A stretch of DNA of 64,000 bases. Source: Chondrus crispus (Eukaryota; Rhodophyta; Florideophyceae; Gigartinales; Gigartinaceae). The stretch lies in contig NW_005178978.1 in assembly GCF_000350225.1 (NCBI RefSeq), positions 62,001 to 126,000 of the forward strand, read 5' to 3'. The translations under genes and the position numbers were made by a program. The notes under the pieces are model-generated. The model ran no database searches. It worked only from the letters and a program-made list of their open reading frames with translations, and was not told the origin of the DNA. Below are positions 47,525-58,594 of this stretch, in pieces. Each line of letters begins with the position of its first letter. Within the stretch, counting starts at the first letter, position 1.

Positions 47525-48349
47525 ACCGTTCCCGACCTAATTGCCAATGTCTCCTTAATTAATTGCCAATGTAAATTTTCGTGTAAATTTTCGTGAAAAT
47601 TTCGGTGTGTAGTACCTCCTACCGACGCTTTCGCGGTAAAGTTAGTTTACGAAGTGCATGTATATCGAAAAGTAAACACGAATGCCTTGTGGTTTGGGCG
47701 CCAAAACATTCCCAAGAGCCTCAACTTTCATCACACCGACTATAAAATGCCACTACACACCCAGAAAGCCCTTGAAAACAACCGACGGGCTCACAGCGTC
47801 CCATACAGGTTCCATCGTCGCAACGATGGAATCATCTTATATCCCCAAACTCCAACACGCAGTCTTCCGGCATGTATTCTGCTCCATTCCTCTCAAGACA
47901 GTGCTGCTGACCGTCATCAATTGGCTTCTCTCGCGCCGGTCAGGCGTCTGCAGGAAGAATGTCTAGCACAGAGTAGAGGTGAGAGACGCTTGAGGACTCG
48001 TCTCCGATTTGAAAAGGGAGCAGCTCCTCAATGAGATACTGTAGACATGCTCATGTACTGCTTTGGTTGAGAATGCAGGGCCACGGGGCGTAGAGTTATG
48101 ATAACCAGTAATTGGCAATTATGCACTACTCGTAAAATGACTGCGTTTTTGAAGGTTGTTGAATGGAAGCGTGTCTTGCCGCTGATGGTTGAGCTGGAAG
48201 GCGGTGGCCTAAACTACGCGAGTTGCGGTGTCTAGATGGTAGATGGCTTTTGAATGGCTTCGAATGAGCAAGTTCAGCAGTTTTTTCAATTAAAAAGGTC
48301 GATTCAGTGCTGAGGAAACGAACATTTTGGCAATTAGGTCGGGACCGGT
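47525..48349. mobile_element. Non-autonomous TA-flanked element with TAATTGCCAA iterons
   Basis: TA flanks at 47,523-47,524 and 48,350-48,351. The inverted ends ACCGTTCCCGACCTAATTGC and ACCGGTCCCGACCTAATTGC match at 19 of 20 positions. TAATTGCCAATG-type iterons occur twice at the left and in inverse form at about 48,108 and 48,328. No transposase remnant is recognisable inside. Confidence 0.65.
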
Positions 48350-49205
48350 TAGCTGACATCAACAGCTCCTCTGAAACTGCGCTTGCGTCGCTCAAAGGGC
48401 CCATGCCTTGTATTTTGACCAGTGATTTATGTGACGGAACACACTCGGCCAACACATGTTTGCCCCTTCCACTCCAGAGGAGCGATATTGACCTTAACAT
48501 TTTCCCCAAAGCCAAAGAATGGACATCTTAAGTATCGTACTGTAATGTTTCCAACGAACAAGCATCCATTACAATACAGTGGCGGAATTTCATTTCCTGG
48601 ATGCACCCACTGTGCACCCACAGTACAAAGTCAACCGCTTCGAAGTTCTCTGTTCCACCAATTTCAGAGAGCTGTTTGAAGATCCCATTGCATTGCCAAA
48701 CATGTGAGTTACGATAAAGGTTTAGCGCACTGGTTGGCCGTGAACAGGGTACTGTAATGTTGGAACACCTGGCTTCAGGGCTACGTGTCATGTTATGACG
48801 CCTCACAGGCGTCCCGAGAGCGTGCTCCTGTGTACAAGAGGATTCCCCATATATTGGAACAGGTACCTAATTATGAAACAAGACAAAAATGGCGTATTCT
48901 AAGCCAAATCTAGATTGCCATCTCAAAGAAGGCCAGAACTCAAGTGTACAGAAAATGCAGACATGCCTCTGTCCACCAAATCCCGGAACCACGTAGCCCA
49001 TTTGATAGCGCAGACTGTCAGCTTTCCATAAATACAAAAAGGCGGACTTCTTCCTTGTTCCTCCAAAATACGGGCTTTCAAAGAAGTTGATGCACAAAAG
49101 CATGTATTCCCCAGCCACAAAAACCCGCCAGGTGCTTATCCCTTATTGTTCCACACCCCCTCACCTCTTCAACATACCGAACTTCCGTCTGAGACACCAA
49201 CCAAC

Positions 49206-50979
49206 ATGGGAATCGCGAAGAACCGGTCAGCACGCTCTCAACGCCTCAAACAGCAAGACTTCATTGCGGTGCAAAAAGGCGGGGCGTCATTTCGCACTGG
49301 AGCTTTAAATTGCCGGATGGCATTGTCCACTTTTCACCGCCATTACCACACACATTCCACTCAAACAATTGCCAATCCTGCTCCCAGGCAGGGACGCCGA
49401 CCCGCACTAAGGGGTGAGGAAGAAAACATTATTGTCTAAACTCTCGTAAAGTACGCACGACGTGGGTACCCCCTTCATGAGAAGATCTCTTAGAGTGCGT
49501 TGAACTATTCTGTCAAACTTTTAGCGTGGAACGGAGAGCAAGTCTGCCGTTTTTGAACGGTCGTCCTTCGAAAAAATATGCCAGCGGATTCGAAGCTCGT
49601 CACAAAAACAGGATCAAGTTCGGAAGAGTGTCCGGCCAAGAAAGCAAACGATTTTCTTTTACAAACGCAAACAACTTGTCAAACTACTTTGTTGAGATCG
49701 AAGCTGTCATAAAAAATAACAACATTGACCCACTAAGACTGGCAAACCTGGACGAATCTGTATTCAGTCCAGATAGGGACAGGCTAGGTTCGACCAAAAA
49801 ACGGAAGCACTATGGCACGCGCTCTACAAAGCTTGAGAGCAAGCTTCCTGAGTTTACCTACAAAAACCGGATAACGTTGATGCCGATTGTTTTGCAGATG
49901 GAAGCTACGCCAAACAAGTTTTTATTTTCAAAGGTAAAAAGCTACAGTATCGAGTCATTAAAAAAGACGGACTCGAGATGATTGAGACAATTGCAGACTG
50001 CTTACCGCGACTCAGCCGTGTTTTTATGCGTGAGGAGGGGGGAGGAGTAGACAAGCAAGTGTTTGTGAACTGGGCAAGGTATTTCGTAGATGAGGTTGCA
50101 GACCTCACTCGTGACGGCCGCAGGGTATTGCTTCTGTACGACGGTTACAGAAGCCATATGTCCTATGAAGCCCTAAAAGTCCTCGATGATGGGAATGTGA
50201 TTGCCTTTGCAATACCAGCACACACAAGTGGCACCACGCAGCCACTTGATGTGGGCATGTTTGGTCCATTTAAAGCAACAACCAACCGTCTATTGAATGA
50301 GATGTCCCTTACATTGGAGAAAAATGTATTCGACGTCTTTGATCTTTGCAAAATAACGAGAGGAGCATACTGTCTTTCCTTTACAATGCGAAATATCACT
50401 CAGGCGTTTGCTAAATGTGGTTTGTGTCCGCTAGATCCCGGAAGGGTGTTAGGCACGTCGAGGCCATTATCCGAAAGCTGTCCATCGGTTTTTAAGAATG
50501 AAGATGAGATGGCCATAATGTTGGAGGAGAGGAGGGAGAAGAGGAGGGAAAGACAGGGAGTATTACCCGTGGTTTTTAAAAGGGGGTTTGTGGACATGAG
50601 GGCAGGCTTGCAGTTGACATCACCGGATGTCATGCGTGCAATTTTATTAAAGTAGCACATGGAAAGGGGGAGGAAAGAGGCGAAGTATGTGAAGTCAGTG
50701 ACGAGCGAGGCCATGTTTGCTATTGAATCACGCCGTAGGCGTGCAGATCGTCGTCAATTGGAACACCGCGCTGCACTGTTGCGCTCATCACTGTACGATG
50801 AGCCATACAAGATGCCGCGACCTCTGAAGGTTCGTCGCAAAATTTCCGAAGAGCGGACAGTGTTGAATAAGGCTTCACGTATTGGAATGTGTAATTTGAC
50901 AGATGAGGAGCGGCGTCGTCATCCGATTAATAATCTGTCGGTTGATCAGTGGGAGCTTGAAGCCAATGGAGAGATTTGA
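49206..50979 (+). pseudogene. pogo-type DDE_1 transposase, complete catalytic triad but interrupted
   Basis: The probable start is ATG 49,206 (M-G-I-A-K-N-R-S-A-R-S). The parts lie in several frames: an N-terminal segment to 49,437; 49,526-49,981 with N-G-R-P-S-K-K-Y and the first aspartate in A-N-L-D-E-S-V-F; and 49,978-50,655 with the second aspartate in L-L-L-Y-D-G-Y-R-S-H and the third in T-T-Q-P-L-D-V-G-M-F. A TAG at 50,653 is followed in the same frame by a basic Arg-rich tail to 50,979. All three catalytic aspartates are present, unlike the pogo copy at 8,673-9,736, but two frame changes and one or two stops prevent a full protein. Confidence 0.85.
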
Positions 50980-51247
50980 TAGACTTTTTGCTTCAAATAA
51001 ATGATCGTGTATGACGGTTTTCATGCGCCGTGTTCCACTATTAGGGACATTTCAGGCGTATTTGATGTTTTTGTGGATATGTGGCAGAAAATACTTCTGT
51101 TTGTCGTCATTTCCTGTTATTTGTTGCTGCCAGTGAAACGGCTGTATGATGCGGAGGGCAAAAAGAATTGGTTCAAAAGAGTGACCAGAAGGAGATTTTC
51201 CATTTAAATTTGTATTTTGTTCCATTTTTAGGGCAACCCTCTTGTAC

Positions 51248-52337
51248 CTTGCGGTTCGCAGGGGATGCGCAGACGCGGGAGACTGGAACGAAGGGAACTC
51301 TGGGGTCGGCAGACAGGGCGATCGGTACTGGCGGTGATCGTGAGAGGCCGTGGGAGAAGAGCGCAGTCTGTGGGGGATGGAGGGAAATCGAGGGCGCGCA
51401 GATGGGGTGAGTCGAAGGGGAAGCGGACCGATAGTAGGGAGCGTGTAGTGGGCCCGTGGACACGCTGAGGGACTCGAAGGTGGGGACGGCGGGTGGTGCG
51501 CTCTTTGTCGAGCGCCGAAGGGAAGAGCGGGTAAGGAGACACCGCCAGCACGAAGCGCAATGTGTGGGGAAGACGAGAGCTGATAAGTCAGTAGATAAGG
51601 AGGGATAGACTGGGAGGAAGGAGCAGAGGGACACACACACAGAGACGAAGGAGAAGCAGGAGAACCAGAAGAGAAGAGGATCGAAAGGACTTTGGGCAAG
51701 GGCGTCAGGTGGATTCCTGAGGTGCCGGAGTGGATTNNNNNNNNNNNNNNNNNNNNNNNNNNNTGTACTGTTGTGACCACTCCTGGACACAATGAAAGCC
51801 AGGTCGTTTATTGGAGTCAAAAGACTACTTGGGGTGGCGCTGCTCGACAATCCACTCCGGCACCTCAGGAATCCACCTGACGCCCTTGCCCAAAGTCCTT
51901 TCGATCCTCTTCTCTTCTGGTTCTCCTGCTTCTCCTTCGTCTCTGTGTGTGTGTCCCTCTGCTCCTTCCTCCCAGTCTATCCCTCCTTATCTACTGACTT
52001 ATCAGCTCTCGTCTTCCCCACACATTGCGCTTCGTGCTGGCGGTGTCTCCTTACCCGCTCTTCCCTTCGGCGCTCGACAAAGAGCGCACCACCCGCCGTC
52101 CCCACCTTCGAGTCCCTCAGCGTGTCCACGGGCCCACTACACGCTCCCTACTATCGGTCCGCTTCCCCTTCGACTCACCCCATCTGCGCGCCCTCGATTT
52201 CCCTCCATCCCCCACAGACTGCGCTCTTCTCCCACGGCCTCTCACGATCACCGCCAGTACCGATCGCCCTGTCTGCTGACCCCAGAGTTCTCTTCGTTCC
52301 AGTCTCCCGCGTCCGCGCATCCCCTGCGAACGGCAAG
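51248..52337. mobile_element. Foldback (long inverted-repeat) element with GTAC target duplication
   Basis: Two arms of about 490 bp (51,248-51,736 and 51,849-52,337) are inverse copies differing at only a few positions. They begin CTTGCGGTTCGCAGGGGATG and CTTGCCGTTCGCAGGGGATG. They are flanked by GTAC at 51,244-51,247 and 52,338-52,341. The spacer holds a 27-N gap (51,737-51,763) and about 85 bp of other sequence. No transposase is present. The open frames in the arms exist in both copies by symmetry and show no domain. The site lies inside the right terminal repeat of the pogo element. Confidence 0.75.
51737..51763. other. Assembly gap (27 N)
   Basis: This short run of N lies exactly at the inner edge of the left foldback arm, where a hairpin would hinder sequencing or assembly. 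Confidence 1.
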
Positions 52338-52415
52338 GTACACAGGAGCACGCTCTCGGGACGCCTGTGAGGCGTCATAACATGACACGTAGCCCTGAAG
52401 CAAGGTGTTCCAACA

Positions 52416-52686
52416 GGGTGCATTCCGAAACTGTGATTTTTTCAAATCACCAAATGTGGCAGCACCCCGGAAATGAAAAACATTGCGACTCCAGTTCGCC
52501 TGTTTTCCTAGCGAATTGGCGGGAGCGCTATGAATAAGGCATTCGCAAGAAAATGGGAGCCACAGATGGTGGGTGGTGCGCAGAGTAGTCCAGATCTTCG
52601 CATCTGGAGAAAATCTGACAAATTTATCGCAATTGCATTGGTCAATATTTGGTAATTTGGGTTTCCGGCCATTTCGGAATGCACCC
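52416..52686. mobile_element. Small non-autonomous element with 15-bp inverted repeats
   Basis: GGGTGCATTCCGAAA at 52,416-52,430 is exactly inverted at 52,672-52,686, which is followed by ACTGTA. It abuts the right end of the pogo element. GCACCCACTGT also occurs at about 48,608, left of that pogo element. Confidence 0.6.
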
Positions 52687-52776
52687 ACTGTATCTACTCT
52701 CACGATCCCCCTTCCGTGTTTGCTTCCAGGCCCACTCTCCTGTGCGGCGTGATACGCCAGCCCGTTCCCACGCTCT

Positions 52777-52840
52777 AGTGTCTATTGGACAATGCGCCTC
52801 ATTTGAGGATTTCGCCTCATATGAGGCTTTTTTGCCGCGC
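52777..52840. repeat. Relic of a piggyBac-like terminus with palindrome pair
   Basis: CTAGTGTCTATTGGACAATG is followed by CCTCATTTGAGG and CCTCATATGAGG separated by eight bases. This resembles the right terminus at 26,602-26,657 (CTAGTGT..., then two CCTCATATGAGG). No transposase is adjacent. Confidence 0.5.
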
Positions 52841-53532
52841 CGTTTCTGGCGCAAAGAGAGAGAACTGAAAGCCATAGTTACTGCAAAACAGTAAGACTAA
52901 GAGTAAAAAACAAGGGTCATTCTGAGATTGGGAGGGGGACAAGGTCAAAATCTTTCGGTGTCAGGGGGGGACACATGGTATTGTATCGATACAGTAGGAG
53001 ACAGGTGCATTTTGTTTCGATAAAGGGGCGGGACGTAAAAAATCGACCTAAATAGGAGGGGGAATTTGGATTTCCGACTCGCACTTTTCGCGGAGTTGTT
53101 ACATTGGTAGGGGGACTCGGATTTCTTGATCATTTTGGGGGGGACTAGGCTACCGTAAGCAATGTACGCAAGGGTGCTTTTAGTAGCCCTTCAATCCCCT
53201 CCTTGCAACCATCGAACATGCTACGACGTTCGCCCCGCGCGGGTACCGCTTTCTACGAAGGGAATTGCGAGATGGTAATGCCTCTGCTTTAATGCCTCTG
53301 CTTTTTCCATCTCGTCTTTTAACTTTTTCAAAAGGGATGTTCTATGGTAAAACCAATTTGTGTGTCCTTTGTTCAACTTCTAAGACACGATCGCTAGCAT
53401 TGTCTTATACCATAGCTCTCATACCGCACCACGCACGACCGATCATCGATCGCTTAGTATAAACATAAGAAAAATCATGCACTGTCGGGATACTTACCGA
53501 CAACTGGACCTTTTTGCTCTTCTTTTCCTGTC
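52841..53532. other. Stretch with no recognisable feature
   Basis: Short G-rich runs (GGGGGGGAC type) recur at about 52,964 and 53,137. No supported gene is present. Confidence 0.4.
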
Positions 53533-53847
53533 TCATATATGCTTTGAGCAAAGACCCAACATACTCGTCAGCTTGATCCTCTGTGTTGCATTCTCTCTCG
53601 CCCCAAAAGTCACGTCAAAGCGCTCTCTCACTGACGGTGGCCGAATATCTAAAATGCTGCCTCGCATAGGCAAACGGACTGAGATTTCACATACTTCCTT
53701 CCCAGTTTTCTCTGGAACCATTTCTTCTTCGCACGGATCATGACGAGAAGGCGTCTCTTCCTCGTCTTCAAAGTCGACCTCTGGTTCAATCGTCTCACTT
53801 GTAGTCCATTCCCGTCTCTCACCCTCGGGAAGCTAGCTCGGGACGGA
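53533..53847 (-). CDS. Exon-like open frame, acidic then basic, unrecognised
   Basis: The minus frame is open from 53,847 without an ATG near its start. It begins with an acidic stretch (E-P-E-V-D-F-E-D-E-E-E-T) and ends S-M-L-G-L-C-S-K-H-I at 53,533. The first ATG is internal (53,721). It looks like a last exon of a minus-strand gene whose upstream exons may lie toward 54-55 kb. An origin as a transposon fragment is equally possible. Confidence 0.3.
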
Positions 53848-54394
53848 CGCATCGTCTTCGCTTAGATGTCCGCATGCTTCCTCTGATAGTGTCTCTGCGT
53901 TCTACAACACAGTTGCTCGTCGCCTTGGAGAGATGAAGTTGCTGGCTCCTAGGCCGCACCTCGCCTTGCGCAAAAGGCCTCGTGCAAATCCGATACACAT
54001 CGATGATATCGCCTTGCATGGGCGCTATGGACCGTGTTGATAGCCGGTTGTGGACGGTACGAGCCCGGGAGACGGCGTGGATGAGCAGAATTGGCGCGAG
54101 GACGGTCAGCAGATGCGTTGGCTGCCGTCTGTGGTCGTCTTTCCACAAAGACGCGGGCTTCCGAAGGCCAGAGGATGAGATGGGTTCTAGCACATGAGAC
54201 GAGATGCTATGTGCCAACGTGGCGACAGGCGAAGTGATATCGGCAGGTCGAGCTGGAGAAAGCAGAGAGAGGAGTGGGATATCGTGGAGGTCCAGATGCA
54301 TGGAGGTGAGTCAGCTGTGAGGGAGACAGATGGGTATTTAAACAGGGGGATTTGGAGAGGGTGCTGTGGACGGACGAGAAGTTCGTCTGTCGAC

Positions 54395-54844
54395 TTACCT
54401 TTTTCTTCTCCACATGCTATGAGGCGAGGCGTGCGATCCATTCCGAAACAGATAAACCATACATGACAAGCGCTGAGCACGTACGCACCCATGAGCCCCC
54501 AGAAGCGTGTAGTTGAAAGCTGGCGAGAAGAACGACTTGCGATCGGCCGTGGGCTCCCATGGGACGAAGCGGTTATGCACGGACGTGGGTGGGGGGCGCA
54601 GCGCGTTCTCCTGGCAGGCCGTTTCGTACAGCAGGCGCTCCCGCTCGGAAAGGAAGCGGCGCTTGGAGCCACAGCTCGCGATGAATTGGATCTGCTTGGT
54701 GATCCGGCCCGTGCGTCGCCGGAGGCGCGGGGGTTGCGGGGCGTTGGGTGCGTGGAAGAATGGGATGCCTATTTTTGTCCCCGTTTTGCCAGGGGAGGGA
54801 GATACGCTCTGATCCGGTTTTTTCCTGCTCCAGTTTTTGTCCAT
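54395..54844 (-). CDS. Exon-like open frame with host-like codon use, unrecognised
   Basis: The minus frame from ATG 54,844 contains R-I-T-K-Q-I-Q-F-I-A-S-C-G-S-K-R-R-F and then S-E-R-E-R-L-L-Y-E-T-A. Third positions are rich in G and C, as expected of a coding exon. It ends near A-A-A-A-A-G|GTAAGT at about 54,408, a consensus splice donor. A pyrimidine-rich stretch ending CTTTCTCCAG at about 54,252 is a fitting acceptor, and the joined frame would stop about 50 bases later. Upstream DNA (54.85-55.3 kb) is pyrimidine-rich on + and could be promoter. No family is recognised. Confidence 0.4.
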   Translation of the reverse strand: MDKNWSRKKPDQSVSPSPGKTGTKIGIPFFHAPNAPQPPRLRRRTGRITKQIQFIASCGSKRRFLSERERLLYETACQENALRPPPTSVHNRFVPWEPTADRKSFFSPAFNYTLLGAHGCVRAQRLSCMVYLFRNGSHASPHSMWRRKR

Positions 54845-54849
54845 TGCCT

Positions 54850-55400
54850 ATATCTTGCCCGCATCCTTTGCCCGCTGCGCCCTGTTTCCGGCCACGCCTG
54901 AAATCAGCGTTCCTCCTTCCGGCATGCACTCACCTTGCCACCACGCACACCCCTCCTCTCCATTTCCGTCCTCGACCGCCCTCGCCCGCCCTTGTCCACC
55001 CTACTACCTCCGCCGCGTGGCGTGAATGCTTCCGCAGCCTGCCAACCTCCGCCCGACGCACGGTGTAGTTGCCCATCCGCAGCACGCCCCTGGCCCGACC
55101 CATGACTGCGCGCGACGCCCACGTTCAAGGGCAGCCCCAAATTTTCCGTTTACAATTCTTGCGGGTCTCATCTATCTACCATACCCTACTCTTCCATCAT
55201 CACCTTCGGCGTCAACGACAACAAACCCAACCTCTTTCATCCTCTTTCATCCCCTTCTCCCCCTCCTTCTCACCCGGCCAACCGGTTCTCCGCAGCTCCC
55301 CCGCGTCCCCTTTTTTCGTGCCCATTTTACACAGTGAAGGGAGATGACGCTCTGCGTCGTCGTCGATGTCCATGTCCTGGATGCCGCCGGCGAGTTGCGC
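54850..55400. other. Pyrimidine-rich stretch, no supported gene
   Basis: C/T-rich text on + (for example 55,185-55,300) gives long open frames without protein character. It could contain the start region of the minus-strand exon at 54,844. Confidence 0.4.
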
Positions 55401-55757
55401 TCAGGTATCGTCAAACAGCTGTCGCAGTTGGCAGCTGGTGGATACATGACCGTCCAACTGACATAGTGAGCAGGAATAAGAACGCTTTTTGCGAGCCTCA
55501 GGTCCGTTCTCATACCATCCTTTCCGCCCTTTTCCCGCATTCTTTACCGGGCGGCCTCTAGGCGGTGGAATAGCTTTCGGAACATGAAGGTTCTTTCCTG
55601 ACACTACCAATTTCTTCGCACTAAGCATAACTTCATCAACGCGCGACTGAGACGGGAGCTGGAACGTGCAGTTTTCATACTGTCTCTTCCACGCCTTCGT
55701 AAGATGTCTCTTAGCGATGAACTTGTGCAAATTGCTCACACCAAATTTTTCGCTCAA
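55401..55757 (-). pseudogene. Mutator-like (MULE/FAR1-type) transposase C-terminal fragment
   Basis: This 118-codon minus frame has the pattern P-P-P-R-G-R-P followed by a basic stretch and a CCHC knuckle C-S-L-C-Q-L-D-G-H-V-S-T-S-C. Such a Pro/Arg-rich linker plus zinc knuckle is typical of the C-terminus of MULE-type transposases. No catalytic or SWIM domain is found next to it, so this would be a fragment. A different CCHC-containing protein is possible. Confidence 0.4.
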
Positions 55758-56245
55758 GACTGCAACTCCACAAGAAGGTCAAATTTATGATAAATTTAAT
55801 AAAAGCAATGATGTGGCTATTTTTGGGGCCAAAAAATGCTGGATTTTTGCCAGCAATGAACGGTGGTCCGTGCTTTATTGCTTCGCGAGCAGCAATCTTT
55901 TGCCAAATTTTAAACCGTTCTCATTCAGCACGGGGATGAGGGGCGTGTCTGGTTCCGGGCAGTGACTGAACCACAATGTTTTGCTGGAGTGCCAGAGTTG
56001 TAACGGAAATGTTTTTTTGATACGTCGATGTAGCAAAGTGATGTGCTATTTCGCTACGTAAAAACGCAGCGCTTGGCCGTGATATCTTTAACCTTCACGT
56101 GATCAAACCAGAATAAGCTCATGCTTTCCTGCGCTAGTACCAGACGCGTGCTTGGACCCTTTCACATTTTCCCAACCCATCGAATCCTCTCTCCCCCTCC
56201 GTTTCCCTTTCCTTCCCGACTTTGCTCATCCTGTGTTCCTACTGA
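55758..56245. other. AT-richer intergenic stretch ending in a candidate splice acceptor
   Basis: No gene is supported. The last 80 bases on + form a pyrimidine tract ending CTACTGAG at 56,246, which fits a 3' splice site for the gene that follows. Confidence 0.45.
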
Positions 56246-56246
56246 G

Positions 56247-58501
56247 GCGCCATAACCCCGCCAAGAAGGTCTGGGAAGAAACCCGCTGCGTCAGGCAATC
56301 AGCGAGGCCGCTCATCTGGAAAGTTTAACAGCCGAGCGCCTGGAGCCCAGGTTCCCGCGGAACGCCGGTCATCCCCTCGTGTTGCGGCCAAAGCTACTCC
56401 CGCGGCAGCTAGACAGGAAACCCGTCGGGTTTCAAGTAATACGGTCAGGACGCCCCGAGGCAATCCGCCATCTGACACGTGCTCGCTTCCCGTTCGAAGT
56501 CAGGGAAGCGGCCCGTCCGATGCAGCACATTCGCGTTCGGGCAAGCGCAAGCGCGGCATCTGCTCGTCTCCGAGTGAAGACTTTTCCCGTTTGTTCGGGG
56601 ATAGAGATCAAGGCGAGGAAGATGAACACCCAGAACGCAAACGGGCGAAGCGTCGGTTGTTCGAGCTCCATGGCCGCGAGCCAGAGGAGGACGTTGACGA
56701 CATTGTGCAGGTTAGTGCAGCAGAGATGGACGAAGTCGCCCAAACTCCAGTTGTGAAAGACGTCATCGTTCCCACGCGTCGTGAGTCCGTGGCAGGTTCC
56801 TTGCCGAGTCAGCCACAGGGCTCCAATTTCTCTCGAGAATTTGAGGAAGACTCTAACCACGGAGTACTTCGAGTCATGCGGGAACTGCATGCTCGTTTGG
56901 AGAAGCAGCTTGCCATTGAAAAGAGGGAAATTCTTGGTGTAATCAAGGCTGTATCTTCTAGTGTTTCCACTTTAGAGAGGACTTTATCGCGCTGCCAGGA
57001 CGCCGTCAACATTGTTCTTCTGAATTCCGCACTGCCGAAGACGGGAAAAGCAGCCGAGAAGGCCTCTTTGATCGACCTCCTCAGGCCTATGGAGGACATA
57101 TTTGGAGGGAAAATCATGTGCATTATCTTTACAAGAGCGCTGATAAATTGCACCATGAGAGTTCTTCCTCAGAGAAAGGAAGCGAAGGAATCTTTTTAAG
57201 GTGGGAGTCGTGACTCACAATCTGAGAAGCTTCGCTTGGACGTCAATAGTTCCGAAGTGTTGGGGTTTGGACTTTTACTTGTCGAGGTCCTTTTGTGGAA
57301 AAGGCACCCAAGCGAGGAGAAAACCGAGGAGCTGCTGGGTACGAAGCAAGCCCGTCAGTATCTGGTCCTGCGAAAGGCTTGGGGAAAGAGCTTGATTGCA
57401 AATGCAATGAACAACCCGAGTATTGGGACGAAGTCACTCGAAATGGTACATCCGAACATCCGCGGGAATCTGAAGACCGCTGAGAAACCTTTTTGGCTGA
57501 GGCCGGGCTACATAAGAATGATCACAGTAGAGTCTTTCTTCAACGAAGAATTTGCTTCAAGGGCCATCAAGAAGGCCCGGCGTGTGGCTCGGCGTCGAAG
57601 CGATAAGATGATGGAAGATGAGCCAATTGGATTCATCAAGGACGAAGATATTAGGGTTGAGATCGTTCGCCGCGTTTTCAAGATGGGTAATCAGTTTCTG
57701 AACAAGTACAGGGAGCTTGGGCGGAAATCCTTCTTTCAAAACTTCTCATATGTTTTCCGAAGTGAAGTGGGAGTCTCATTCCAGTATGAGAATCCACCCC
57801 GCCCGCCCATGAACCTCCAAGATATCCCAGACGGAACCTGTCGTACTGCTATGAAGTCGGTCGCTGAGGTGAACCCCATGAATGGGATAGCGTGGAAGAA
57901 GCTGCTTTCTGAAAGTGAACCCTTCGTATTCATCGCTACGTATGATGTTGAGACGAAAGACAAGGATGGAAGGAAGGAGATTCGAGAAATTGTTATCCGA
58001 TTCAATGCCATGCACGTCGCCTTGAAGTTCTTGGTTGCTTTTACCAGGTACGGCAGTGATGAAGACCTGCATTCAATATCCAAGGAATCCTTTCGTGTGA
58101 TTTACATGACTGCTGTCCTGTTCCGGGAGGTCATGCTGATGAAGGTGATTGAGTCGAGGGGTGCATTTTCTGGAAACGAGCAGATGTTGCATGAAGCGGA
58201 TAGCCAGGATCAGCATATTGATTCACGGCGGTCGCGACTGAGATCACTCTATTCAGAACTTTTGACGGAAGGACAGGGAGAAAGCCGGGGTGAGCTTCCA
58301 CAGCAACTCTCCAGTATTTTGAAGGAGAAGCTGGTGATGTCCGTGGATATGTACAACTCCGTACACGATCCCCCGGTCCGATCAGGTTCACATCACGAGG
58401 ATAATGATGATCTGAGCGTGGTGGACGGTGACGATGAAATCCAAACGAATCAAGTCGAAGACGATGACGATGTATTCATAGTCCAAGACTTCGATTTATA
58501 G
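56247..58501 (+). CDS. Unrecognised nuclear-type protein with basic N-terminus and C-terminal SUMO-interacting-like motif
   Basis: The frame is open from 56,246 to 58,501 except for a single TAA at 57,197. No ATG occurs in the first 150 codons, so the start is probably in an upstream exon. The N-terminal part is Ser/Pro/Arg-rich with nuclear-localisation-like runs (G-K-R-K-R-G, E-R-K-R-A-K-R-R), then a likely coiled coil (about 56.87-57.02 kb). The second part (57.2-58.5 kb) has about 420 residues with no recognised domain and ends in an acidic tail, E-D-D-D-D-V-F-I-V-Q-D-F-D-L. V-F-I-V with acidic flanks fits a SUMO-interacting motif. The TAA may lie in an unrecognised intron or mark decay; I could not find a clean splice pair around it. 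Confidence 0.55.
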
Positions 58502-58594
58502 GGGGTCGTATTTCATGTGATTGTGATACTTCTTAGTTCATCGAAGTGATAAATGAGTAAAGCGGGAGACTATTGTAGCATGAATGAATTGAGT

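Larger units (their letters stand above)
48758..52415 (+). mobile_element. pogo-type DNA transposon with long terminal inverted repeats; right repeat hosts a foldback element
   Basis: The left inverted repeat (48,758 to about 48,850) begins TGTTGGAACACC and matches the inverse of 52,415-52,338 and, across the foldback element, 51,247 to about 51,233. About 90 bp match, with few differences. The transposase lies between on +. A TA target site is not visible at the right end because another small element begins directly at 52,416. Confidence 0.75.

Noticed and set aside
51792-52380. Two overlapping frames of about 190 codons
   Set aside because: They fall in a foldback arm, recur on the other strand in the opposite arm, and are low-complexity Ser/Pro-rich.
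54491-54901. 136-codon plus frame
   Set aside because: It is antisense to a frame with better codon composition and has no domain.
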